Below are positions 36,399 through 46,124 of a DNA stretch of 64,000 nt, in pieces (the first letter of the stretch is position 1; each line of letters opens with the position of its first letter). The translations under genes were made by a program, and so were the position numbers. The stretch lies in contig OY727102.1 of the NCBI GenBank assembly GCA_963402885.1, positions 14,756,001 to 14,820,000 of the forward strand, written 5' to 3'. Source of the DNA: Antedon bifida. Its lineage: Eukaryota; Echinodermata; Crinoidea; Comatulida; Antedonidae. The notes under the pieces are model-generated. The model was not told the origin of the DNA. It ran no database searches and saw only the letters and a list, made by a program, of their open reading frames with translations.

Positions 36399-37556
36399 TT
36401 GGTTTTACTCTCACTAACCCTGAATTCATAATTAGTGATGTAGAATCTGACAAGTGCTTAAAATGGCCAATGACTAAAATAAGCACATCTGTGTCTTCTG
36501 AATGGATTGAAATTGATGAATTGGGATGACGTTCTGTGGCTAACTTAGCGTGATATATCATTAACGTGTCTGCTTCTTCATGATTATTATTGGGAATTTC
36601 CATATTGATATTGCTGTATGTTAAACCTGCAGCTGATGTTATAACACATTTTTGTGTTGATGAATTTAATTCTAATAGCTTTTTTGCAAGGTATACTGTT
36701 AATTCCTGTTTCGTTTTTGGATGAGAAAGCAGTCGTTCCATTGTTATATTCTTAATAATTGTGTCATCTTGGATCTTGTAATGCACTTGAGGTTTTCCAG
36801 CCTGCCTTCTATGACGTTCAGCTTCTTTGTGGGAATCATCTTTGTATGTGTCAAACACAGTGATGCACTCATCATCTTCATTTGTTAAAAACTGGACCTT
36901 TTTGTTGTAAAGGTATGCCAAATCACTGATTGTTTTAACATGAACTGGTTTTGAAGAAATCTTTCTTAAAACTGCCATTCCATCTACAATTCCTACTTTC
37001 CTTCTGTCATTTTGCTCAAACTCGGTTACACTTTTGTTCTTATCTTCCATGAGATCTGATAAAATTCCAATAGCTTGGCTTTTACCAATGCATGGTAACA
37101 TTTCGCCATTAGCCTTGAAAAATGCCTTTGGATTTAGGGTCATTTCATGCTTCCCGATTGCTTCTTTCAGGTCAATATTACGATTAGACCTAGAAATGAT
37201 CAGAAGACGTCTGTGGTAGTTGTTTGTCTCTTTAAGTTCAATTACATCATCCTTATGTTTTATTTGTTTTACAGAGTTGGCAGAGCTGTAAAGTTTGAAA
37301 TTTGACCTTTTCAATTTTGACCACAGACTTGTGCTTGCTTTTATAATTCGTTGCTGAAAGTAACTTTCGTACAGTGCTTGTCCATTCAAATCGATTTTAA
37401 GGATGTCGTCTACATACTCATTTGGTATGTATGCCAATGTTATTAAATTGAACAGTCTGTTACCTTCAACGGCAAATGGATTACCGTTCTTTGACAAAGC
37501 TGATTTGATTTTCTGAACATTTCTGTTAAATCTCTTGCATTTGGCTGTTGACATTT
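36232..37556 (-). pseudogene. Nuclease protein, FEN1/XPG-like segment
   Basis: About 440 residues from the ATG next to the LTR (not a true start: translation would enter from the middle segment). It carries the ordered acidic signature of FEN/XPG and related PIN-fold nucleases: VDGMA (Asp191), VFDTYKDD (Asp235) with a following basic EAERHRRQ, HEEADT (Glu326, Glu327, Asp329), SEDTDV (Asp354, Asp356) and FTGSDTTG (Asp408), then GKGK. In FEN1 the corresponding residues bind two metals for flap cleavage (established). Here the substrate is unknown; a role in transposition is inference. Frame is lost after KLFVKA. Confidence 0.8.
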
Positions 37557-37817
37557 TGTTATATACCCCCAGTACCTTTGTACAGTAGTAATGTATTGTA
37601 ATATAATGTAAAAGTATTGTAAAGCTGACTCAAAGATAGATGTATTCACTTCGACTACTTTTTAACAACTCTTTTATTCACAATTCTACTATCTATATGA
37701 CTCATACAAATTGGTATAGTTACAGGTGGTATTTGTAAACCAACTGATAACATAGGAAGTGTATACTGATAAACAAATGTATCATCTTGCCTACTGGCAC
37801 CATAGCTAGACATAACA
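37557..37817 (-). repeat. 3' LTR of the Gypsy element
   Basis: 261 bp with no difference from the 5' LTR that I can find. AATAAA lies at plus-strand 37,672-37,677. Identity implies very recent insertion or gene conversion. Confidence 0.95.
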
Positions 37818-37830
37818 TCTCTCCCCTCCT
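37818..37830 (-). promoter_or_regulatory. Polypurine tract
   Basis: AGGAGGGGAGAGA lies directly before the 3' LTR on the element strand, the expected position for plus-strand priming. Confidence 0.85.
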
Positions 37831-37847
37831 AATTTCACATGTTACAT

Positions 37848-40800
37848 TTAGGGAGTGTAATCAATTAACCAACGTGGTTTATAAACTTCACGTCTAGGTC
37901 TATCTTTATCAAATGTATGTACAACAGTATCTTTCTGTTTCTGTGTGGTTAGATCATTTGTTAGGTATTTAGCATTCCAGATCTTTCCATCATCTAGCTC
38001 ATATGTAGCATTACTAACAATTCTTTTAATTTTTCCTCCAGTATAGAACTTATTACTTGATTTATCAACATGTCTCGGATTCTTAATTCGTACTGAATCT
38101 CCCACTTTAAATTGTGGTTTCCTCACATTTTTCTTATCATCGTAATACTTCTTACTTTTACTTTGGAACTTTTTAACTCGTTCCTTTACCTCAGTATGTT
38201 TAATTCCATTTTGGTAACCATCTGTAGGTCTTACATTTAGTGTAGTAATTAATTTACGCTTATGTAATAATTCTGCAGGAGATATGCCTGTAACAGCATG
38301 AGGTGTAGATCGATAGATCATAAGAAATTCTAACATGGCCTCATTCCAATTCTTATTATTTTCATTGGCCATTTGAATGGTATGTTTAATTGTTCTATTC
38401 ATTCTTTCAACTAATCCATTACTTTTAGGATAGTACAATGATGTTCTAATGTGTTTAATACCTCTCTCCTTTAAATAATTTTCAAACTCTATGGATACAA
38501 ATTGTTTCCCATTATCGGATACCAACTCATTTGGTAATCCTTCTCTTGCAAATATCTGATCGAGAAAATTACATACAAATGTAGATGTAATATCATTAGT
38601 AAAAGAAACTTCTGGCCATTTACTGAAATAGTCAACTAACGCCATAGCATATCTACACTTTCTAGGTCCCTTTTCAAATGGGCCTATTATATCAATAGCA
38701 ACTTTTTGCCATGCATGTTCTGGTAACGCAATTGGTTGTAATGGCGCATTGTAAGTTTTAGCCGTCTTATCACTATTTTGACACGGTTCACAATTCTTAA
38801 TTTTATCTTCTACTTTACGATCTATAGCAGGAAACCAGTATAGTTCTCTAATCCTGTTTTTAGTTCGTACAATACCTTGATGTGCAGTATGTGCTTCATC
38901 AATTATTTTACATTGCAATGATTTTGGGATTACCAGTCTCTCCCCCCTCATAATTAAATCATCATTTAAACACAATTCATCTTTTACAAGGTAGTAAGGT
39001 TTTAATTCTTCATTTAACATTTTCTTACTTGGCCATGCAGTTGTAATATACTTCTTAAGTAATGTTGACACATGATCAGTATTTGTCTCCTTAATTAACT
39101 CTTGTTTTGTAATGCAAGTGTTAGCATCCAATATATAACTTAATACATATTCATCACTATTATCAACAGAAGGATTATTTTCTGTTATGGGGAGTCTACT
39201 TAAAGCATCGGCAACAGAATTATTTTGCCCTGTAACATATTCAATCACATAATCTAAATTAAGTAGCCACTCTGCCCATCTAGCAATTCGCATGGTTTTA
39301 TGACCTGTAGCACATGAACTTAGCAATTTTAAATTAGCCTTGTGGTCAGTACGTAATGTAAATTTGTTACCCCATAAGTAATTAAACCATTTTTTACAAG
39401 CATATACACAAGCTAATGCTTCTTTCTCTCCCGTTGAATAATTACGCTCTGCACTTGTTAATGTACGGGATGTAAATGCAATAGGAATTTCAATGTTATC
39501 CTTAATTTGACTTAGCACACCGCCTATTCCGTAATCTGAACTATCAGTGGTAACAATCACTGGTAATTTGGGATCAAACAAATTCAATGCAGTACTTTTA
39601 GCAATACTATTCTTTAATTTATCAAATGCGGCTTGTTGTTCAGTACCCCACACAAACGCATTTTCTTTCCTTAGCAAATACCTTAATGGTTCTGATGTAG
39701 TCGCATAATTTGGTACAAATTTTGCATAGTATCCAAACATTCCCAAAGCAGTTCTCAATTCAGAGATGTTGTTTGGAATTTTTGCCTCGATTATGGCTTT
39801 TACATGGTCATTATCAGGTTGAAGTCCTGAAGCCGAAATTGTATGACCTAAGTATGAAATTTGTTTCACTCTAAATTTGCATTTATCAAGGTTTAGCGTT
39901 AACCCTGCCTTTTGTATTTTACTTAGAACATTTTCCATATTAATAGCATGTTCATGTTCATCTTTACCAAAGACAACAATATCGTCAAGATAGCAACGTA
40001 CCCCCTTTGCATTCATTAGGATTGAACTCATTGTTTTCTGAAATGCAGCTGGTGCGGAAGCAAGACCAAAACATACTCTCTTATAACGGTAAAGGCCTTG
40101 ATGCGTAATAAAAGCAGTTAAATCCCTACTTTCTTTATGTAATGTCAATTGATGGTACGCAGATCTTAGATCTAATGTAGAAAATACAGTAGCACCATGC
40201 AATGAATTGAATAATTCTGAAATATCAGGTAAAGGAAATTGGTCTACTACAAGTTCTTTGTTAACTTCTCTTAAATCTATACAAATACGTACATCACCGG
40301 ATTTTTTACCTACTACGACAATAGGACTTACCCAAGGACTTGCATTAATTTTCTCTATAATTCCTTGACTTTCTAACCTATCAAGTTCTTTAGCAACTTT
40401 GTCTCTTACCGTAAATGGTAAGCTTCGTAATTTCTGAATTTTCGGTGTACAGTGTTCGCGGACCATAACTTTATGTACGAAATCCTTCGCGAGCCCCACA
40501 TTCCCATTGAACAATCTCGGATAGTTCTTTTTCAGTTCTTGCTTGTATTCAGCATCATCAATTGTAGTAGTATCTTTAGCAACTTGGACGTAAGCAATTT
40601 GTCCTTTCACAATGTTAATATTTAGGTTGCTAATCAAGTCCATCCCGAGAATAGGCGATCCTTTTTCTACAATGTAAATCTTCGCGTGCACTTTATTCTC
40701 TGGCTCACTGGCAAGTGTAACTGGTAAATTCACAAATCCATGCACATGTATCGGTTCCTTGGAGTAGGTCATCAGTTTGATTGACGCCTTTTGTAGAGCT

Positions 40801-41723
40801 TCGTTGACAAAATATCGATTATAGATTCTTTTGGGTAGAATTGTAACTGGTGAACCAGTATCTATGGTCATGTTCACTTTTGCTGAGTGACCTATCAATA
40901 CGTCAGTGCGTAATTTTCTGTTAACCATCACATTAACAGACATGGTTTCATCAATATTTTCAATTTCAACACTTCTGCAAACACTAGCAAAATGTCCTAT
41001 CTTACGGCATTTATTGCATTTAGCTTTCTTTGCCTTGCATTTGACATCATTTGCTTTGTGCGATTTCGAACCACAACGAAAACAGTACTCACTGGTTTTG
41101 TATTTTGCTGGCTGTTGTTTAGGTTTGTAATTACTCTTTCGTATCTGCTCAACAGGTACTGGTAATTCAGCTTTACCTATTATTTGGCATTCTTTTGCAG
41201 CATGTTCACATTGCCTTGCAATTTCTATGGCAGTATTTAATGTAAGTTCAGGTTCCAGAAGTAATCTTTCGCGAATACGGGAAGAATTAGTTTTCTCAAC
41301 TAACTGGTCTCTTATCATTTCATCAGCTATTACACCGAAATTACATGAAATTGATAATTGTCGAAGTTCCCTTACGTACTCATCTGATGTTTCATCCTGG
41401 AGTTGTCTACGTTGACGAAATTTGTATCTTTCCGCTACAACGTTTAATCTTGGGTTAAAATGTGCCCGCAATTTGGCAACAGTTGCATCATATGAATTAA
41501 CATCATCATTTGGATCAATTTCTCTTTCTGGTAAAGAGTAGTAAATACGTTGACCCTCAGTACCAAGACAATGTAGTAATAGTGCTTTTCTTCTTTCAGC
41601 ATTCCATCGGTCACTTCCAGACGCAAGAGTATAATTTGTAAAAAATTCAAACCATTGTTCAAACTTTAACGTTGATTTGCCTGGAGTAGGTAGAAACGGT
41701 ACTGGTGGTGAAATTCCAGCCAT
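37848..41723 (-). CDS. Gag-Pol polyprotein of the Gypsy element
   Basis: A single 1,291-residue ORF. The Gag part (about 1-210) is followed by two Cys-rich zinc knuckles (CFRCGSKSH at 214 and CNKCRKIGHFASVC at 236). Protease has DTG at 288-290. Reverse transcriptase has FGLASAPAAF at 552-561 and the YLDD catalytic box at 579-582. RNase H has DSSDYG near 727, Glu768, Asp793 and Asp839. Integrase has a zinc-binding His/Cys set (His945, His948, Cys978, Cys981) and Asp1011, Asp1070 and Glu1106. All catalytic residues are present and there is no internal stop, so it could be active. Gag and Pol share one frame, so no frameshift is needed; processing would rely on the protease. Confidence 0.96.
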   Translation of the reverse strand: MAGISPPVPFLPTPGKSTLKFEQWFEFFTNYTLASGSDRWNAERRKALLLHCLGTEGQRIYYSLPEREIDPNDDVNSYDATVAKLRAHFNPRLNVVAERYKFRQRRQLQDETSDEYVRELRQLSISCNFGVIADEMIRDQLVEKTNSSRIRERLLLEPELTLNTAIEIARQCEHAAKECQIIGKAELPVPVEQIRKSNYKPKQQPAKYKTSEYCFRCGSKSHKANDVKCKAKKAKCNKCRKIGHFASVCRSVEIENIDETMSVNVMVNRKLRTDVLIGHSAKVNMTIDTGSPVTILPKRIYNRYFVNEALQKASIKLMTYSKEPIHVHGFVNLPVTLASEPENKVHAKIYIVEKGSPILGMDLISNLNINIVKGQIAYVQVAKDTTTIDDAEYKQELKKNYPRLFNGNVGLAKDFVHKVMVREHCTPKIQKLRSLPFTVRDKVAKELDRLESQGIIEKINASPWVSPIVVVGKKSGDVRICIDLREVNKELVVDQFPLPDISELFNSLHGATVFSTLDLRSAYHQLTLHKESRDLTAFITHQGLYRYKRVCFGLASAPAAFQKTMSSILMNAKGVRCYLDDIVVFGKDEHEHAINMENVLSKIQKAGLTLNLDKCKFRVKQISYLGHTISASGLQPDNDHVKAIIEAKIPNNISELRTALGMFGYYAKFVPNYATTSEPLRYLLRKENAFVWGTEQQAAFDKLKNSIAKSTALNLFDPKLPVIVTTDSSDYGIGGVLSQIKDNIEIPIAFTSRTLTSAERNYSTGEKEALACVYACKKWFNYLWGNKFTLRTDHKANLKLLSSCATGHKTMRIARWAEWLLNLDYVIEYVTGQNNSVADALSRLPITENNPSVDNSDEYVLSYILDANTCITKQELIKETNTDHVSTLLKKYITTAWPSKKMLNEELKPYYLVKDELCLNDDLIMRGERLVIPKSLQCKIIDEAHTAHQGIVRTKNRIRELYWFPAIDRKVEDKIKNCEPCQNSDKTAKTYNAPLQPIALPEHAWQKVAIDIIGPFEKGPRKCRYAMALVDYFSKWPEVSFTNDITSTFVCNFLDQIFAREGLPNELVSDNGKQFVSIEFENYLKERGIKHIRTSLYYPKSNGLVERMNRTIKHTIQMANENNKNWNEAMLEFLMIYRSTPHAVTGISPAELLHKRKLITTLNVRPTDGYQNGIKHTEVKERVKKFQSKSKKYYDDKKNVRKPQFKVGDSVRIKNPRHVDKSSNKFYTGGKIKRIVSNATYELDDGKIWNAKYLTNDLTTQKQKDTVVHTFDKDRPRREVYKPRWLIDYTP

Positions 41724-41744
41724 TGTATCACTTAGAATTTAAAA

Positions 41745-41761
41745 TCCGATCCTCGTCGCCA
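41745..41761 (-). promoter_or_regulatory. Primer-binding site
   Basis: TGGCGACGAGGATCGGA begins three bases after the 5' LTR on the element strand. TGG pairs with the CCA end of a tRNA, as in minus-strand primer sites. I cannot assign the tRNA without a tRNA set from this genome. Confidence 0.75.
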
Positions 41762-41764
41762 ATT

Positions 41765-42025
41765 TGTTATATACCCCCAGTACCTTTGTACAGTAGTAAT
41801 GTATTGTAATATAATGTAAAAGTATTGTAAAGCTGACTCAAAGATAGATGTATTCACTTCGACTACTTTTTAACAACTCTTTTATTCACAATTCTACTAT
41901 CTATATGACTCATACAAATTGGTATAGTTACAGGTGGTATTTGTAAACCAACTGATAACATAGGAAGTGTATACTGATAAACAAATGTATCATCTTGCCT
42001 ACTGGCACCATAGCTAGACATAACA
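41765..42025 (-). repeat. 5' LTR of the Gypsy element
   Basis: 261 bp, starting TGTTATGTCTAG and ending GTATATAACA on the element strand. Contains AATAAA (plus-strand 41,881-41,886 as TTTATT). It faces the primer-binding site. Confidence 0.95.
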
Positions 42026-42685
42026 CATTTCATGGTGGTAATCCTGATTGTTTGTCTGTAACGTGAACTGTTGTTTAAACTTCGACGAATATTCTGCCAT
42101 CACTGGAGCTGTCATAAAAAAACGTAGTCGAGCGTTGGAGTTGTTTGATATGCCAACTAACCCTCCTCTGACCTTCAATATTTTATTTACTTGTTCCACA
42201 GCGTGGTCTACTCCTATTGAGGTGAATGGTATTGCCGACTTTGTTACAGAGATTTTATCTTGCATCCATATCCACGTGTCTGGGTCTTCAGTCTCCAGCG
42301 ATTTCATGTCTGCAATATATCTTGGCCAAAGCCTCATATATTTAAGGCGGTCCATGCCAAAAAATATCTTTCCAAGCTGCTCACCAGATTTGATATGGAG
42401 CTTGAGGTTTGATGTTCGGGTTGCCTCAATAAATTCTAGGATAATTTCCACGCGATTGGTATAGTTAATTAGAGACTTAAACATGGCATGTTGTGACTTT
42501 GAATCTATCCAGGCACTAAACTTTGTCCATAAGGTTTTGTCTAGCTCCTCTCTTAATTTTATCAACGATGCTTTAACATCTGCACCATCTTTGTTCCAGT
42601 ATGCAACATTAACTTCACTGGTACTTGAAATAATACTTTCTTTCATTGAAAAATTGTTCCAGTAACAGGTCGTAAAGGGCAGCAT
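42026..42685 (-). pseudogene. Nuclease protein, middle segment up to the LTR insertion
   Basis: Continues the protein from about 42,650 after the frameshift. Conserved-looking stretches include the IEATRTSNLKLHI helix, the WPRYIADMKSLE region and the VDHAVEQVNKILK helix followed by GGLVG. These fit the large uncharacterised transposon-associated family I recall, where a very similar order precedes the nuclease part. The frame runs in open form exactly to the CATTT target site; the apparent stop nearby comes from the LTR. Confidence 0.75.
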
Positions 42686-44885
42686 AAGTGTAGACGTGTG
42701 CGTTTAGGCATCGTTTGTAATGTGAGCAGCTAAGTATCTGTCTTGTAGTAGCAACACCGAACACATCTCCTTCAATCCATGCATCATCTAAGCCAGAGCT
42801 CTCGATTGATTTTCCTAGAGCTCTCAAGGCAGCCATTGTTGTATGGAGCTCACCCAATCTTGGTAATACTTTTGACTTCATATCTTCATTTGCATCAATG
42901 ATCTGTATGCACTTCTCGTAGAGTGCCATATCCATAGATATGATAGTTTTAGAGCTGTCACCTGTGACTGTGTTAGTAATTCTAGAGGTGTAATGTAATA
43001 CCGTCAGTAGTGTTGACCATTCATGAGCTACCTCATTGATGAGAGGAAGTGCACCTATATTCACAATTGGTGGTGATGAACTTGTTGAAAGGGATTTAAA
43101 CCCCGACCAGATTGGAATTAGCTGTGTTGGTTCTTGTGTTGACAAATAACGAGTTATGTTCCATTCAATATATGGATGATTTGTAGCAGTGCCGACAGGA
43201 TCCAGTGATATGTTCGTATATTTGGTACTCGACATAGAACCTTTTATGGGCTTTGTGCACGGTATTACTGCAACGTCATAATCATTAACTGACATTGTCA
43301 TCGAGTCTTCTATGTATAATTCCTTGGACAATGTATCACCTTTCACATCAGCCTCCTGGAATACTAGAACTATTGTTGCGTGAGTTGTTAACTTACCATC
43401 TGGTGTGTCCTCAGAGAAATCTACATTATCCATCCCAAACCATACTCGATTTCCCTGCTTTACAAAGGATGGTATATATAGCCCATTGTTCTCGATGGTA
43501 TTTTTAATGACTGCATTAGCGATGGATGTTTCAAGTCGAAGTGTTTGCTTATAAGGTATGCAATGACCAACATCGTGCAGAAGAGAGATTAGTGTCTTGC
43601 TTCTAAATTCGTGGTGAAGTGTTAGTGCAAGACCAATGATTTGCGGGTTTTGCCTTTCCTTTCTTGCCCGAAACTCTCCAAACGATCCAGTGGCGATTAA
43701 CTTGACTTGTCGATTACTTTTATATGCATACATAATGTTCTGACTTATAGTTAAAGCTGATCTGTTGATGATGTTGGTACGTGTATCCGATTGAAGTTGG
43801 TCAATTGGACCAACAATCATCCACCGAATCAATGCATACAGCTCTGGTGAAACATCTTGAAGCTCACTGTTAGTATTAATTGTGTTAGATGGTCGATATT
43901 CAAAGTCCTGGATTTTTTTTCTAATAATTTTTGCTGCATCATATAAGACTTTCATGTCTGTGTGTTCATCTAAATCACCATCAATAATAGAATCCTCAAA
44001 CGCATTAGGACAATATAGGATACCTGGCTTTCTCATGTCCATCTGTCTAGCGTGTTTGACACTAGGCAATTGTTTTAGGATCTCGTCTTTCAACCAACGC
44101 CTTGATAATGTAGGATAGTGGTGATCAACATTATCTAAAAGGTTCTGATAGGTTGTTTCAACCAAGTCCATTGGAACTCGATTACCTCTTCTTGTTAGCT
44201 GGTCTACAAACGTAACAACCTCAACTAGGGCAGATGATTGGTTGCTGTAACCAATTTGACCTGTGTCTGTTTTCAGCCTATGTGGATGAAATACATGTTT
44301 TCTCCAACATGACTTATGATACCTGATATTGATGGCATACGCATCTGTCGGACTGATTGATGAGTTAAGACGGGTCTTCAAAGCAACATTGTCTGAACGA
44401 TGAACGGCATCACATAGCATCTTGCTAGCATTGTCAGTAGATATCTTGTGTAGACCATCGTCTGATTGCATTTGGCAGAAAAAACACAATATGTTATCAA
44501 ATGGATATGTATTTGAGCGAGTGTAATGAGTTTCTTCGTTCTTTCTTTTTTCTCCTCTGTTTGTTGAATGTTGACATTTATCAGCTTCTCTCTGAAGCAG
44601 GGTTTTATTCGTTGTATTTGAATAACATAATCGATGGCACTTGCAATTGTTATGCAACATTTCCTCAGCTTTAACATTATGTAACCTTTTCTTCAAGATG
44701 ATGAAATCTGCTTGTAGCAGATCTGCTCTTTGGTTAATGCATTCAATAAGTTTACTGCAAGCTGGTAATTTGGGAGAAGTAACGATTGGTCCCTTCTTGT
44801 CTGTTTTTCTTTGGCATACAATGCAGAGAAGCCAATCAGTTAATGATGATGACCCTTCAATTTCTACCATTTCTGGGATACCCAT
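42615..44885 (-). pseudogene. Nuclease protein, N-terminal segment (756 codons)
   Basis: Starts at an ATG preceded by an AT-rich leader. The first about 110 residues are Cys/His-rich (LLCIVCQRK near residue 20, HNNCKCHRLCYS near residue 80), compatible with a zinc-binding region. A second Cys-rich patch (ILCFFCQMQ) lies near residue 133. The rest is a mixed helix/strand region without a domain that I can name. I do not see an unambiguous DDE transposase triad by eye. It loses frame after LLLEQFF, where the downstream segment continues in another frame. Confidence 0.75.
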
Positions 44886-45830
44886 ACTTATGGTTTAGTG
44901 TACCTACATAACAGAGAAAAACAATAGCATTAAAAATTAAATTGATTAAATAGTACAATTTTTTTGATGTTTTTATATAATATGGCATCATTCTACAAAA
45001 TTTCAAACTTTATTTTAATTAAATGACCTCAAATGACCCCTAATGTACTTAAATTATCCCGACTTGATCCTTGAGCTAAAAGTTCAACTAGGTGTTAGAT
45101 TTAAAATGTTAATAACATTCTCTAATGTTATTCGAAATTCCATACTACAATTTGCACAATATCATTATTTACACTATTTAATAACACAGTCATACTTGGA
45201 AAGTGGCATCCATTTTAGAAAAATGGCGGCCATTTTTTTTTGGTTTAATGCAAATTATGGTTCAAAAGTCACAAAATATATTTGACTAATTGTTAACTCT
45301 GGTTAGGCTCACTAATTAACTGTGTAAAGTTATTTTTGGCCATGTATTGACAAATTATATAGATAAATTGATTATTTTTTGCGGCCATTTTGTTTATGCA
45401 AATTAGGAGTCAGATGTAAAAATATTTGTTTATTAACCACTATTTTTTTATTCGACATACCTAACTTAACTTTTTAAATGTCATAGATACCGGTTTTACT
45501 GTAAAGCGGATCTCTGATGGCCGTTTTTAAAAAAAGAATTAGGACACAACCTAATAGGCCTAAAATCAGGCCTACCCTAATAGGCCTATGTAATAGGCCA
45601 GCTCCTGGAAAGGCGCCTTAGTTACGACTTAATAGGCCTACAGTATCTAGCCTAGCTGCCATTCATATTGATCACTATCAAATAACTGAATACATTTTAC
45701 ATTTACTTACTATTAATATTATTACTGATATTATAATTTTAAATACTTACTATTTACTTGAAATATTTCTTGAAAAAGACTTGATAATTGAAACCAATCA
45801 GTGTTATAGCAGTCTAGTAAACTCACCATA
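44886..45830. other. 5' flank of the nuclease gene inside the transposon
   Basis: Probably promoter and leader of the nuclease gene. A pyrimidine tract with TATGTAG lies just before the ATG on the minus strand and could be a splice acceptor. There is a dense cluster of AGGCCTA words at 45,555-45,650. Confidence 0.4.
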
Positions 45831-46110
45831 ACTTTGTTGATAGGCAGCCATTAGTGAAAACGTTTAACCAATCACAAGACAGAATTACTTGCATGATTAT
45901 AATGTATACTTAACCACAAAAAATCTCCCACATTATAGCGGTTCTGACGTATTGTGATAGTGTGTAGACGAATGGTTGACCGTAACTATGTTGACAGGCG
46001 ACCATTAGTGACAATGAACAACTTTTAACCAATCATATAATAGTATTCCTTGCATATGATTATAATATGTATAATTTACCACAAAGATCTCCAAGAGTGG
46101 TTCAGTATTA
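45831..46110. repeat. About 153-bp subterminal tandem duplication
   Basis: Two units start near 45,832 (CTTTGTTGATAGGCAGCCATT) and 45,985 (TATGTTGACAGGCGACCATT). Both continue with TTTAACCAATCA, CTTGCAT, GATTATAATATGTATA-like sequence and ACCACAAA..ATCTCC. They lie directly inside the right TIR; repeated subterminal motifs are often transposase binding sites, but that is inference here. Confidence 0.75.
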
Positions 46111-46124
46111 GAATACTATAGGAC

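Larger units (their letters stand above)
37557..42025 (-). mobile_element. Intact Gypsy-class LTR retrotransposon
   Basis: A 4,469-bp element in minus orientation: 261-bp LTRs, primer site, single gag-pol ORF and polypurine tract. The two LTRs look identical by eye, and the flanks 37,552-37,556 and 42,026-42,030 are both CATTT, a 5-bp target duplication typical of Gypsy elements. The RT-RNase H-integrase order is that of Gypsy/Ty3. No envelope-like ORF follows pol. The single fused ORF resembles Mag/SURL-type elements of sea urchins, but the clade is a guess. It is inserted in the coding part of the surrounding transposon's gene, so it is younger than that transposon copy. Confidence 0.95.
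35826..44885 (-). pseudogene. Transposon nuclease gene, interrupted (whole locus)
   Basis: Four open segments on the minus strand read as one protein of roughly 1,480-1,500 residues: 44,885 to about 42,650, about 42,650 to 42,026, 37,556 to about 36,280, and about 36,280 to 35,826. The second and third meet exactly at the LTR element: removing it with one copy of CATTT restores a continuous frame, so the insertion is the only break there. The other two junctions are single-base frameshifts, one in a run of five A/T at 42,649-42,653 and one near 36,258-36,290. As it stands the gene cannot make the full protein. Frameshifts could in principle be sequencing errors, the homopolymer one especially. 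Confidence 0.8.

Noticed and set aside
37557..42025. Endogenous retrovirus with envelope
   Set aside because: No ORF lies between pol and the 3' LTR; it is a plain Gypsy retrotransposon.
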